Shown: positions 1-12,634 of the stretch, in pieces
How the letters are laid out: each line of letters starts with the position of its first letter
How positions within the stretch are numbered: position 1 is the stretch's first letter
Source: Coniferiporia sulphurascens
Lineage: Eukaryota > Basidiomycota > Agaricomycetes > Hymenochaetales > Hymenochaetaceae
Direction: 5' to 3'
Assembly: GCA_002794785.1 (NCBI GenBank)
Contig: NBBA01000012.1
Location: forward strand, 1,364,001 to 1,428,000
Length of the DNA stretch: 64,000 nucleotides
The notes under the pieces: generated by a model
Told to the model about the DNA's origin: nothing
Databases searched by the model: none
What the model saw: only the letters and a program-made list of their open reading frames with translations
Made by a program: the position numbers and the translations under genes

Positions 1-2359
1 GTGCCCATCGTCATCCAGAAGTGGTGGGGATGGTGGCTGACGGAGATGAGGGAGAAGGGAGGCTGGGAGAGAGCTGGTATGGGACTGATCGTTGGTTCGG
101 GACGTGCCTTGTCGTGAGCGCTGCGCGCTCATCCTTCGTCGAGTCGTCTACGTGGGGGTTGAAGTGACGGAAGCTACGTCCACGCAGCGCAAGGACGCAA
201 AAATAAAGGTTCCTCGACAGTGAAAAAAAGCGGACCGAAAATAGGAGGTGTAGGCGGACGTGGCCGGGCGACGATCGACGCAGCGACCTCGGGCCACGGG
301 CTTCGAGGGAGCAACTGTGCCACCGTGTCGTAAAGGCGGGCGCAGGTCCGCTCCGCCAGGGCAAATCGTGCCGAGAAAACAAGACGAAAAGGAGATCGAG
401 GGTGGGCAAAGGCCGGTGAGTCGGATGAGTTGAAAGATGGGTCAGATCGGCGACCGAGGGCGCGCAGACTGTTGAGCACAACCCGTTCATAAGGTTTGCT
501 TCCGTCGCGCTGACATTGGCTGGCGCTGCAAATGTGAGCCCTCCTCGTGGTTTGCGAGCAGGCGCCCCAAATCAAACTGAAACAAACTGAGAAAATCGAT
601 TAGGACGAGACACAATGCGATAAACGAGGGGGGATATTAACAGCAACTCCTCCCGAGACCCTTGCACTGCCTTTGTCGCGAAACGATGCAGCCACGTTGG
701 AGAACTGGATGGTGTGCGTCGCCAAAGGCCCAAAACGGAGAAAGGGACCTTCTAGGCTCACCGACTAGTCGGGTCAAACCTGCCTTGTCGAGTCTCAAAG
801 CCACGTCGATCGCAGGCAAGCGCTATGGCTGCTCCTTCCAAAAGTCAAAAATCTTCCACGACGGCAAGTGTGCGCGAAGACGTAACTCGTCGATCTTACA
901 GCATCCCTCTCAAGCGCTCGAGAAGACGTTAAGACTTGGATTTAATAGGCAAGCTCGGAATGCAATACTGGGCGTCTAGATTTGCTATCCCAGATGTTTG
1001 TACCCTGCAGCAGGAAATAATATCTTTGTCTCACAAAAGTGGTTCTTTTTTTCTTTCGGAGGATCGAAATGAGACTAAAGGGGGACTCAAAGAGACATCG
1101 GGCAGTGCTTCTAGGGGCACTGCCGTAATTCGCCCGGAGCGAAACGGCATTAGCGGCAGCGATTGCACAAGGTCCGATCTGAGACATCGCGCCGCGCACG
1201 AGACCCGCGGGCGCAGCACGTGTAACGTTCTCCGGCCAGTGCCAGGGTAATGGACCCGACGGTCTGTCAGCGGGCCTTTTTCATTCCTTTTTCATTCTTC
1301 TCGGAAAAACGTAGACGCCCCCGGGATAGTGTGGTGCCGACCAGTTATCTCCCGCGTTTGGACACGAGAGGCGCTCAATTAAGCCGAAGAAAGGCAAGAA
1401 AGGGGGACTGTGGTCGGAAAGGCGGGACGAGGGGCTGCGGGGCTGCCATTTTGTGGTCGCAGATACACCCAACACTGTCATGGCTCCATTGACACGTAGT
1501 GCCCTGACGCCATTTGCAGCTTCCGCCTGCTCAGAGTGGAGGCATTATGTTCGAGTAATCTGCTCCCTTTTTGGCGCCGGTGTATGCCTCCATTGTAAAT
1601 ATTTACTTCCTCGCGACTCTGAGATTGTCTCGGACCTGCGGAATCACCCTCGCGTGAGGAAACATCCGCGACATCCGCTTGACTTTGACAGTGCCGAGGC
1701 GCACCACCCATCGTACTAAGAACGCATGAGTTATACCGAAGAATTGGCTTCAAAAATTTAAGAGTATCCAGGTCGGACATTTCGGAATATGTAATTGAAT
1801 TGACGAGAAGTAAAGTGATGAACGTGCACCGATGCTCGGTTTCGATTCTTGCCAATCCCCTGGCGAGCCGTCCATGTTCGCAAGGGACAAACGTATAGGA
1901 GGCTTTGCGAATAACGAAAAGTTCAATTATAATATTATCGGGTTTTTCAGGTTCGTGCTTTACATTCTGCTAGACATAGACATACAGAGAGTAACAATAG
2001 TACACACCATTCGATTCATTTCATTAGTAGAGTTTGTGCCAAAACGAACTCGACTGAATAACTGGCTTCAAGACCATCGGATAAAATTAGTGATTATTTA
2101 GAGGACTGATATGATCATACATTATCAGAAATAAATGAGTACTCGACGGTCGCACTTGCATGCTCGGATTGATTGGTGTACGGACCAACAAATGGGTGTT
2201 GGCGGTATTGGTGTGTTATGTAATATATACATGTAATTGGGGAGTAAACTCCGGACGTTTTGTTATCTTCCTTATTTGGAATCCGGACCTCAAATTTTGT
2301 TTGACAAAATTATATCACCGTTTAATTGCATACAGCTGGTTTAACACTAATTGGCAACA
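1..2359. other. Left-edge stretch without a supported gene
   Basis: I see no family match or convincing splice chain on either strand. The first 600 bases are GC-rich and pyrimidine-rich on the minus strand, as a promoter or 5' leader of a leftward gene lying outside the window could be, but this is only a guess. From about 1700 to 2350 the DNA becomes AT-rich and forms the upstream region of RIO1. Confidence 0.5.
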
Positions 2360-4516
2360 ATGGACTGCGATATAGTCCCTGCCCACGAAGCAGGACAGTT
2401 CGACGATGCTCCAGAGGACACCACTGTTCCTGACGCTTTTGTTCCGACCACATCTACCCTCGTCACGTCTGATCCCAGAGGGAATGCAAGCTACATTGAC
2501 GACCCTCAGTTGCTCGAGTGGTCCGAATCGGAGGGAGAAGAATATGCTGACGAAGAGGAAGACGGGATCAGAGAGGAGGACCTTGAAGATAACCGGGTAG
2601 AGGACGAGGACTGGGATGTAACTGAACGAGGTGTGTTGCACTCATTCGGGCGTGGCGGACTCTGTGGACTAATACAAATACTGGTGTAGACTTCACGAAG
2701 CAGTACAATCGCCTGAGGCAGCATGTTGCCGTGCGTTCTGGCGTCGCCTCAGGGACTCAGCAAGCAACGTCTAAAACCCCGTCTGCCGTTGCCTCACTTC
2801 CTGCTGTGAACCGTCCAAGGCGGGCGGCGGCACGCGTCCAATCCTCTTCGACGCAGTCTCCACTCGAGCACCAGGCAAGTAAAACATCGGACCAACTCGC
2901 TGCGCTCTCGAAATATGCCTCACGCCTGAAAAATATCGATGAGCCGTATCGGATGGGGATGGGAGCCAGTATCAACCGAAAGGGTCCCAGCGCACATGCG
3001 AATATGAAAGACAAGGCCGACAGAGCGACAAATGAGCAAGTTTTAGACCCGCGGACGCGAATTATTTTATACAAGATGATTGGGCGGGGACTTGTGCAAG
3101 AAATCAACGGCTGTGTAAGCACGGGGAAAGAGGTTTGTGAGCATGTTTTACCGATGTCTTGACAGCTTGAGACTGATATGCTTTCTCCTCGTTCTCAGGC
3201 TAATGTGTATCACGCCGTCTCTCCGGAAGGCAAACATCTGGCATTGAAAATCTATAAAACGTCAATCCTGGTGTTCAAAGATCGAGATCGCTACGTTTCA
3301 GGAGAGCATCGATTCCGACGGGGGTACTCGCGGCATAATCCTCGCAAGATGGTGCGGATGTGGGCCGAGAAGGAGATGCGAAATCTTAAACGACTAGTCA
3401 CTGCAGGCTTACACTGCCCAGAAGCTCTTGAAGTGAGAGAGAACGTGCTCGTTATGGATTTTCTGGGCGACGAGGAAGGATGGTTTGTCACTCCATTATT
3501 TTAACTTTTTTATATACAATAAAACCATGTACAGGGCCTCTCCCCGCCTCAAGGACGCCGAGATACCGACCTCCGCGTACCCGCAGCTCTACCGTGAACT
3601 CCTTCTAACCGTGCGGCGCTTGTTCCACGAATGCCGACTCGTGCACGCCGACCTTTCCGAGTACAACATCCTCTACCACGCGGGCGCCCTGTTTGTCATC
3701 GATGTCTCTCAGTCCGTCGAGCACGACCATCCGCATGCATTCGACTTCTTGCGCAAAGATCTCGGCAATGTCGAGGATTTCTTCGCGCGGCACGGCGTGC
3801 AGGGACTCGGTTTGCGCCGCGCGTTCGAGTTTGTCACGCGCGACCGAGAGAGCTTGTTTCGCGAGGTAAATGTGACCAAGCAGTTAGTGGAAGAAGGTGA
3901 TAATAGGGAGGATTGCGAAAAAGACGTACTGGAGCGCTGGCTCGCAGAGGCGGAGAACGGTGCTGCTGAAGAGACAGAAGACGGCGGGAAGGATGACTCA
4001 GCGACGCACGCACACGAAGACGCGGTATTCATGCGTTCATACATTCCACGCAACCTCAACGAGGTGTTCGACCCGGAGCGGGACGTCGAGGCGCTCAGCC
4101 GAGGTGACGCGAAGACGCTTATTTATGCGGATACTATCGGGCTCGTTTCGCCTCCGACTGCTCCGACCGCGTCAGCTGAGGCCTCGGGAAGGAAAGAGGG
4201 TGAGCTCTCGGTCAGATTCGCGGAGGATACCTCAGCTGGGGCCCCACCCACTAGTGAGAGCGAGCACGTGGCCGATGAAGACGACTCCTCGGAAAGTGGC
4301 GAGGACGGAAACGAAAGCGGCAGTGAAAGTGGCTCGGATGAAGGAAGCGGAGAAGTGGGACAGGAAGGGCGAAAGCCACGGGGCCACCGACACGAAGACC
4401 GGGATGCAAAAAAGGAGCGAAAGAAGGCTGTGAAGGAGGAGGCGCGAGAGAAGCGGAAGCACAAGATGAAGAAGGCGGATAAGAAAAAGAAGATAAAGAC
4501 GACGAGGCATTCGTGA
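2360..4516 (+). CDS. RIO1: RIO1-family atypical serine/threonine kinase
   Basis: Atypical protein kinase/ATPase needed for late cytoplasmic maturation of the 40S ribosomal subunit. Exons read as 2360-2630, 2690-3132, 3199-3482 and 3535-4516, all GT-AG, giving 659 residues. The first ATG (2360) opens an acidic N-terminal region. The RIO core shows the nucleotide-binding motif STGKEANVYHA formed across the second intron, the lysine strand [10 protein letters not shown], the catalytic loop [14 protein letters not shown] and the metal-binding motif [14 protein letters not shown]. All key residues are present, so it should be active. The C-terminus is Asp/Glu/Ser-rich, then strongly basic ([19 protein letters not shown] and onward), as is usual for RIO1, where the tail governs localisation and pre-40S release. 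Neighbour GH92 is convergent. Identification is firm; the exact junctions are inferred from reading frame and family fit. Confidence 0.95.
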
Positions 4517-5048
4517 TTGTCTTGTGCGCGAGTCTGTATAAACAAAAAAGAGGTTGTGCGGTACGAGCCGGGTCGTTGGTCGGCTTTGTCTATTTTTTTC
4601 ACCGCCCCGTTTGGATAGAATGGAGTCAGGGAGGGTCCCACAACGTGACTCGTATTCATTGCATAAAGGAACAGTTCCCTTGTACTTAGATTTGCTACAG
4701 AAAAGATCCACAGGACACATTTTGTATTTGAAACTTTCGCAGAGTTCATTCTGAACACAAAGTGGGTTGCTTTGTCGAAAGTCAAAGAATAACATACATT
4801 CAAAGGCCTCTGAGCGTCCTGCATCTTTGAGTCATGTTGAAAGGGTCCGGTATATTCTGTCCGGCGTAAGCACTGAACTGGGTGAGCCTAGCTGGCATAA
4901 TCGTATCGACCACACGTAGCTCCTGTACTCGTTGCGCCGATAGTATATTCTATTCCCGTGCTTTGTATGACCTAATTAGCCTCTGCATAATCTTCACACT
5001 CCATAAAGTACATTTCCTGATTAAATTCATTTTAGCAGAGACCAACTT
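4517..5048. other. Convergent intergenic region
   Basis: Shared 3' flank of RIO1 and the GH92 gene, about 530 bases. No coding signal or RNA gene seen. Confidence 0.5.
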
Positions 5049-8000
5049 TTACGGTGGCACACCATAGCCACCCGTGGACAACGAGGGTGGGAGAGCGCTG
5101 TCATCCACCCCGCAGGCTACCGTCCGGTCGTCCGTCAGTTCCAGGTCGATAGTCGCACCGATTTCAAAGGCGGACCATTCGATGTAACAATTCGAATGCC
5201 AGGGCTCGTCGTTGATGTGTATACTCTATGAAAAAGGGAAGTGCGTGTAACGATGCATAACGCATGAGAAAGGAAGCCGTCAATGATTACTATCCAGTCC
5301 AGAAGGGACTTGCCAAGAAGAGAAACACATACCTTGACGTAAACGTTTTTACCGTGCCCATCGGAAGCGTTTTTGTCGAGCTCCCGCGCGGTGATGGTGG
5401 TGGTGGTGTTCAGGAGTGGATTGCGTACGCGTACTAAGCGGAAGAAAGGCGAGGACACGAGGAACTGGCGGGTTGCGGGAAGTGGGTAAAGCCCTAGCAT
5501 GTTGAAGAAGACATAGCTGCCCATCGCGCCGGAGTCTGCCGAAGGCATGCATTTCCGTTTTTAGACATCGTTAGCAATGGTTTTGGGAAGGCGTTGTGGG
5601 GAGCATGTACCGTCGTTCCCTGGGAGACCGAGCACACTCGTGTTGTACGAACGGGAGATCGTCTCGCGCGAGCGCTCCGTGCTCAGCCCTGGTCTGTTGG
5701 CGTAGTGGTACATGAAGGGAATCTGTTGAGAAGGCTCGTTTGTCGAGTCGAAGTAGCCCTGTACATGTTCCGTTAATCTCAGTGGTTAAGCATGCATATT
5801 TTGCGGAGAGGAAAGTCGTCGCTTTTTGGTGTGACCTTACATTATCGAAAATGAAATCGAGCCGCCTTATGAAGGCTTCTCTCCCACCCTGCATCTCTAT
5901 CAGCTTGGCAGTGTCATGCGGGACATACTGAGAGTACTGCGACGTTTGGAAAAAGAACGAACAAATTTGAGCTTTTGCCTACGTGAGATGGGGCATTACA
6001 TACCACGATCGGGCCTCCTTCATAAAACCCATCCTTACTAGACCCGTCCAAGAAACATGTACTATGTCTTGAATCGTGCACAGTACAATGTCGCGGGTCG
6101 GTATAACCAAACGAGTCATTTTTGGCGTACCGAGGCTGCGTATAATAAATATCACCGTCAGAACGGTATATGGAGTACAACTAGCTTCCGATCTGCTTTT
6201 GCTTACCTGCATGAACCCTTTGATGCCCTCCACCTCCCTCTCCTCAATGTCGCGTATAGTTGTATTCGCGTTCCACACCAGCTCGAACCCGCGAGAGCGG
6301 TTCGCGTACTTCTTCCAGTCTTCAGTGAGCCCCATCTCCTTCGCGATTTGCGAGATGGTAAAATCATCATAGGAGTACTGAATGGACGAAGATATATATA
6401 AGTACGGAGTATTAATCCCTTTAGCATGTGAATCATTGCCTCAAGCGTGCGCGAAACCTGGCGCGTATCCATACCACCCTTGCGCCGCTCTCCACTAGGG
6501 ATATAACCTAGAAATACACACGACATAGTTTATAGGCACAAGCCGTTTAAGGGGGGATAGTCTCTGCTGCTCACCGAATTCCTTCCAGAGACTTGTCTGC
6601 CTGCCCATAAACCTCCAACTCTCCGGCTCCTCTTCGGCGTCTTTCACAAGAGCAGCATAAAGCGCCTCTGAAGACACATTCAGGCGCTCAAGGTACTGCT
6701 TATACCTTCAAGCATTAAACGTCAACAAACGATACTCCTTGAATACTTGTGGCAGCTTTAAAACACGTACTTGACGTAAAACTCGGCCAGAATCGGGTCT
6801 CCGCCTGTCGAGTCCCAAATTTAGTTCGGGTCACCATATCATTCAGGAAGCGAAGAAGACACGTACTCGATCCGCCCTGAACGAATTGCTTCAGTGTCGC
6901 GCTACGGCACTCCGGTAGCCAGCCCTCGTGCTGCTGCACGTCGATAAAGGAGCGTACGATACGCGCGAACGTGTCTGGGTCGTGCAGCGACATGAGGGGG
7001 AAAAGAGTTCGGTAGGTGTCCCACTTATTGGATTACATCAGACAAGGATAGCTGGGAATTTGGAGAGAGTTACGGACATTGCAGTATAGGGAGTCGTAAT
7101 ACGGCTCATTGGATTCCCAGGATGGGTTTTCGCCGCTGTCTGAAACGGAGATCGTCAAAGAGAAGGTCGAGACGTATACATGGGGATTTTGAAGTGACTT
7201 ACAGTCTGCGGGGACAATGTGCGAGCGGTACAACTATAAACGCGGATTAGAACATAGGCATACTAAGATTCATGTTTTTAAAATAACTATCAAATTCTTT
7301 CCCACTTACGGAAGAATAGAAGAGAACAGCGTCGTCCCGCTGCTTCTTGCCGACGCTCGCGTCGATCTGGAAGCGCCCAAGCAGCTCGTCCCACACGCTG
7401 CGCGCGCGCTCTCGGACGCCCTCAAAGTCGAAGTCGGGGATTTCGCTCTCGGAGTTCGCGCACGCCTGATCTGCAGAGATTAGCGAGATACCGACGCGCG
7501 CGAGGATTATCGTTTGTGCGTCGGGATTCTCGGTTGCGAAAGGTGCATTGGCGCGCGGGCGCCGTAAAGCGAGAGAGGGAGTTGGGAGAAGGTGAGAATG
7601 GCACCCCGGCCGCTAGACCTGGGGTCGATCTCCGTGGCGTTGAGTGTGATTGTGCGACCTTTGTACGTCCCATATTCAGCCAAGGGAAGCGGGACGGAGG
7701 GGTCGGACTGCGTGCGGAAGTCAACGCATACGAAGGCTCGGTATCTAGGCTCAAAGTCTCTTTAGAAAAAAGCAAAGCTATGGACTGAAAACGTACGTTC
7801 CAGAGCCGAAGCTAGCGGAAAAGCGCGCGTCTCCCGTTACCCTACCTTCCTTGGGGAGGATAGTCATATGCTGGTCGCCGCCCGAGTGCATGCCATCGTT
7901 CGTGATGTCGACAATAATGCGCGGCCTCCAATCCACGTCGGCTAGAGTGACACTGTGTTCCTCTGCTTCCGCTCGCGCCGGGAAAGTATAACGGTGCAGA

Positions 8001-8785
8001 GCAGCACGACGCGTCGCCGTCAGCTCGACACGCACGCCAGTCGAGAGGTTCGTCGCGAAATACCCGGGACTCCCAAAGTCATCAGGAACAGCAGGGGCGC
8101 CAGCCGGAACCTGCTTGAGCTTCCGCAGAGTCTTGCGTGCGTCGATGGAGGTGTGGCATGTTGTAGAGTCTGCGCAATGCGTGAGCGGGAAAAGCTTGAA
8201 GTTCGAAAGCGGGATGTTGCCGCCCGTTCCGTCGTCGTGTAGCTGGCTAAAGCCTGTGACACTATAGCGTGGGTCTGCGTCGTAACCTGCGTGCTTTGGG
8301 TCTGGGTGAGCCCGATAAAACTAAGTATAGACAACATGCAGACATCATTCAAGGTGCAGAGGTCTGATTGCCGTTTCCCTTTTCTGATCGAGGAGGATGG
8401 GACTTAGCCAGAAGACGTATAGATTCTGGGAATTAATTACCACGACGATTTATCCCTTGAGAGAAGTGCGGCTAACTACCCACGACCAAAGAGACGAAAC
8501 ACTTACGTTCTCGGGGGAGTCTGTGTCCATACCCGCCTTGACCATCCCATGAGGCAGCGTCGCCCCGGGGAAGACATGCCCACCGCCCGACGTCCCGATG
8601 AACACATTAACCAAGTCCGTGAGGTCGCCTACTACCACAGGCGAGATGTGATCCGATAGAGCCCTGGTCGAGGTGCACTCCGAGCAGAGTATAAACGCCT
8701 CGACGCGAAAGTACAGGAAGGCGGCTATTGCAAGAACAACGAGCACACCAAGTGCTGCCTGCAGGCAGGGGGAGGCGGGGCGCAT
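5049..8785 (-). CDS. Glycoside hydrolase family 92 alpha-mannosidase
   Basis: Predicted exo-acting alpha-mannosidase (GH92 members cleave alpha-1,2-, and some 1,3- or 1,6-, mannose from N- or O-glycans and fungal mannans). The ATG at 8785 starts MRPASPCLQ, followed by one hydrophobic segment (ALGVLVVLAIAAFLYF), either a signal anchor or uncleaved signal, so the enzyme should act in the secretory path or outside. Family landmarks follow in order over many short exons: DLVNVFIGTSGGGHVFPGA, GYDADPRYSVTGFSQLHDDG, SGGDQHMTILPKEGR, then NEPYYDSLYCN joined by splicing to WDTYRTLFPLM, and the catalytic-site motif GNDDSGAMGSYVFFNMLGLY. The last exon ends at 5049 with an STGGYGVPP tail. At least ten introns are needed. 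No broken frame was noticed. Substrate linkage cannot be read from sequence. Confidence 0.9.
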
Positions 8786-9460
8786 GGAAGAGGGTGGCAA
8801 GGCATGGGAACAGAACGGGTGCAGGCGACCAGCGAGTCGAGTCTGGCTTGGCGCCAGCTGGCCGTGAGCAGGGGAAATGTGGCCGCATGAGTGCAGCCGG
8901 AAGCGGAGTTTCGGAAACGGAAATAAGATCGACTTTCACTGATCCGTAGCATTCACCGGGATCGACGCGAAGCGGTCGCGCCGCCTCACGCAGCGCTGAA
9001 CGTTTGCGCATTTCCAATAATTGATATAATGCGAGATTATAGCAGGTATGAAGGCACCAAGTAGATGGTAAAAATCTCGTTTATTTTCGTGCCTTTTTTG
9101 TGCCACATTTCTCCTGGCAAATATAAAATCAATATTTATCTGAAAGACCTGCCTTAAGTAGGCATACCCTGGCGAATAATTGATGGTACCCTTCGCTTAC
9201 GGCACCAAAATCTCACGAATGAGTTAAGCGGTGGGCCATTCAGCGCAGAGCGCCTGTACGACGGACTTACCTTCTACGACGTTGCTGGCAGCGACGCTGA
9301 CGACGGCAGCAGTGGCGACGACCACATCCAAGTCTGCGAACACTTACACAACGCGCAGGCTGTGCTCTGTATCTCGAGGCTAGTTCCTGGCGACTGTCCG
9401 AGTCGCGCTTCCCATCCTTTTCTTGTTTGTCTCGCGCTTTGCATAACTCGCCTCAGCAAC
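8786..9460. other. Divergent intergenic region
   Basis: About 675 bases between the divergently transcribed GH92 and septin-like A genes, so it must hold both promoters. An AT-rich block lies at roughly 9020-9200. I could not pick a convincing TATA box or other site. Confidence 0.45.
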
Positions 9461-11998
9461 ATGGTCCTCGGCTTCGGCTCCAGGTCCACAAAGAAAAAAG
9501 GCGCAAATGGCGGCGAGCGCGTCGTGCGCTTGTCGCCGTCCCTGCCAGATATGTCTTCCGGTGCCCTTGTTTGGCCATCTGACCTCGTCGACGTTGCTGC
9601 GATCCGTGAGACACCGCCCCAGACCTCAGCACCGGGAGGCGCAACAAAGGTATCCTTCTCGCATCCGGATCACGGCACCATTCCCTTCCATAGACCGTTC
9701 CGCGTCTCCTCTGGTCGACCGTCTAGTCCGAATGGAGGACATTCCGCTGGGCCAATCGCGTCGATGTTCATGTCTCGCCCGCCGTCTGCCTTCGACCCAA
9801 AAGTGGTCACCCGTGCCGGTACCCCGCACTCGACACGCACGCGACGTAGTCATAGCCAGCGCAGGCGTGTAGCTCCCACGTTTAATCTCATGGTTGCGGG
9901 TGCGCAGGGAACAGGGAAGGTGTGTAGTTATGCCTCCAGATATATGCTCCCAATTTGATCTGGCACCGCAGAGCTCTCTTCTACGCCTCCTCATCGACAC
10001 GGCAGACATATCGCCGACTGCCTCTGCAGAACAGCGTGCGTCCATAGATCAATTCCTTCGTACCAGCGGCAAGAGAACAGAGCGTATCGACACGGCGTGT
10101 GTCGAGATTTGTGAATCACGCTTCGACCGTATCCTCCTGTCTGTGATAGACACACCTGGGCTGGACTTCCATGAAGGACGGGAGCTTAAACTTGAAAGGC
10201 AAGTGTCCAGGATTGTGAAATATCTTGATGTTCAATTTGCGGATACTATGGACGAGGTTTGAATTCCCTCTTTAACTTTACGACAACGATCACTAAAAGG
10301 CTATGCAGGAGTCCAAAGTTGTGCGGAAAAGCAAAGGCGATCAACATGTGCATTTGTGCGTCATTGATCGTCTGCTTACTAATCTGTCCAGGATTTTAAT
10401 GTGCGCTTCGCAGGTGTATCTATCTCATCGACCCAGACTCGGTTATGTCAGCATCGACTCGCCGAGGGATGTCCGTCCTTCCCGCAAAAAGTCAGTTCAT
10501 CCAGTTTAGCTTTCTACAAACGCGGTTTCCTAAACGCCTTCTTCACAAGGTGACTCTTCCTCTTTGAGCGAGCAGGATGACGACCGCTTTGCAATGGACC
10601 CTGCGGACCTAAGAGTCATCCGCCGACTGTCCGAACGTGTGAACGTACTCCCAGTCATCGCGCGCTCGGACGTTCTGACGGACGAAAAGCTGGCGGCAGT
10701 TAAGCTCGCCGTCCGTCGCGGTCTGCACAAGGCAAAGCTTGGCTTCTCGGTCTTTGGTCCAGTAAAGGTCGACTATGAGAGCAGTGACTCGAGTAGACCG
10801 TCGACGAGCGCCGAGAACGGCAATGGTGTCAGTAATGGAGATGCGAATGGAAGTGGCAGTAGCAGCGGGGACGGGCGGCATATGGATGAGGGTTTCGGCG
10901 GCGAGGAGAGTGAGGAGGACGAACGGCGCTCGCGGTCAGTCATAAAGCTAAATCAAAGCCGACGTCCCCTTGCACGTTCGTCGTCCCGTTCACGACTGGA
11001 GATGAACGAGCTCGAGGACAAGCGCGCACCGATGCCACTCTCAGAGGCGGACCCGGACAGTCTTGCGAGCGTGCGGTTCAGTGCCGCGTACTTTGCGCAC
11101 AGCATACCGAAGCTCACAGACGTGATGCCGTTCGCGGTGATTATGCCAGAGCAGACGGCACGGGTGCGGCGTGCGCTGAAGCCGCCACCGTCTCGGCCCG
11201 CGTCTGCGTATTCTGCGGAGAGCGGGGCGTACCCACAGACACCCCTCACGGCGAACGATGACAACAGCACGGACGAGGGCGATCGCGGGACGCCGACGCC
11301 GACTGCGACGCCAAAGTCGCCCTCGATGGACCACCTACCGTACTCGCATGGCCCGCCGAGGGACCTGAAGGGCGTCTTCGTGAGGCGATTTAGGTGGGGT
11401 GTCGTTGACGTGCTCGACCCTACGCACTGTGAATTTGCTGCGCTTAGGACGGCTGTCTTGTCGACGCATTTTAAGGTTAGTATTTACACTTTTCGTCACG
11501 CTTTTTCGATTTTAACTCTTGTCGCAGGTTCTGAAGACAAATACAAAGGAAGTTCTTTATGAGAAGTACCGAACCGAAAAATTACTCGCAAGGAGGGCCA
11601 CGCGCAATATCAGCGACGAGGACCGCAAGCGTCTGCTAGAAGGCGAGATTATCTGGTCTCACTACAGGCAACTGTTCGCTGATCCTCTTTCCCCGTACAG
11701 ATCTGGGGCTCTGATCTATATTTTCTGTATAACCTTTTGGTTTTGGTTTGCCGGGCCTACCTATCCCCCCCTGTTCTTGTCTTTTTCCTTTCTTTTTCTC
11801 AAATCCGTGGAATCCCCTTCCTTCCTGTGGTTTTATGTGACTAATCCGTGCATTCATTCACTCTATTCATTTCACTCAACGTTTTCGTCCTGTTGTTTCG
11901 TGTTTCGTAAACAAGCCAAGTATCGGATATACCCTCCTGACCAGCGCCCACCCAGCACAGCTGAAAAGAACGACGCTAAAACGCGAATCAGCCGCTGA
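9461..11998 (+). CDS. Septin-like GTPase A
   Basis: P-loop GTPase related to septins, the filament-forming proteins of septum and cortex. Exon 1 is 9461-9919; its basic, Ser/Arg-rich leader ends in the Walker A motif MVAGAQGTGK, completed in exon 2 (9972-10256) by SSLLRLL. Exon 2 also has the switch-II-like motif VIDTPGLDF. Later exons give HVHLCIYLIDPDS, the G4-like motif LPVIARSD (canonical septins have AKAD), a long Ser/Gly/Asp-rich insert, and the septin C-end FVRRFRWGVVDVLDPTHCEF followed by VLYEKYRTEKL. The exon-4 donor near 10490 does not phase cleanly with the next exon and may be mis-modelled. After 11690 the frame stays open through a hydrophobic, pyrimidine-rich stretch that may be an intron (donor near 11694, acceptor near 11912), so the C-terminus is uncertain. 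Paralogue of septin-like B at 43 kb. Confidence 0.8.
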
Positions 11999-12634
11999 CC
12001 CCGTTTACACACATTCTTTTATCCTATCCACAGCCCTTCTATCGTTGTTCCGCGGCCAAGAGAAGCCGAAGTCCCGAAGTTCGCGTTTGCTCGTGCTTAT
12101 GATTTCATCTCCCCCATTGCCATCGTATCTATGATGTTGCAGCTTTTACGTTTTACGTACCGGTGTTCCCTTTTACTCTCTTCCACTTCTTTATCTCTCA
12201 CCGTGCTTTTTTCTGTGTTTTGTTTCTGTGCTTCTCGTGTTCGGTGTTTTGAGTTTGTACACGATGAATAATACGCTTTTTGTATTCAATTTGAGAAAGA
12301 TTGAATTCAACGTTCTTCCTTAAAGCGGATGTCGGCGACTCGCTTTGAACCTGAGCCTGAGTCTGAGCCTGATCGTGTGTGCGTGTCGTGACCGTCGGGC
12401 GCTGCAACCTTGCGAGCTTGTATAGTATGTCCGCGGGCTGAGTCAGATCGTAGCCAGTAGCGGCCGCTACGCAGAGCATATAAGCCGTCTGAGGCAAGTA
12501 TACTGCCTTTCTACCCCTTCCCACTCCAGATCGCCACCACCACCACCACCACCAACGACGCCGCCGCCGCCGCCGCGAAACGAAACCGAAATCGAAACCA
12601 AAAGTCAAAAAACCGAACACTCGTACTCGGGAAA
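11999..12634. other. Intergenic region with CAC/GCC microsatellite leader
   Basis: 3' flank of septin-like A and promoter of chorismate mutase. Just before the chorismate mutase start, about 12532-12575, an (ACC)n tract runs into a (GCC)n tract, probably in the 5' untranslated leader. Confidence 0.55.

Noticed and set aside
11..575. Two long minus-strand frames at the left edge
   Set aside because: Overlapping frames in GC-rich sequence, no family similarity, no splice context; typical chance frames.
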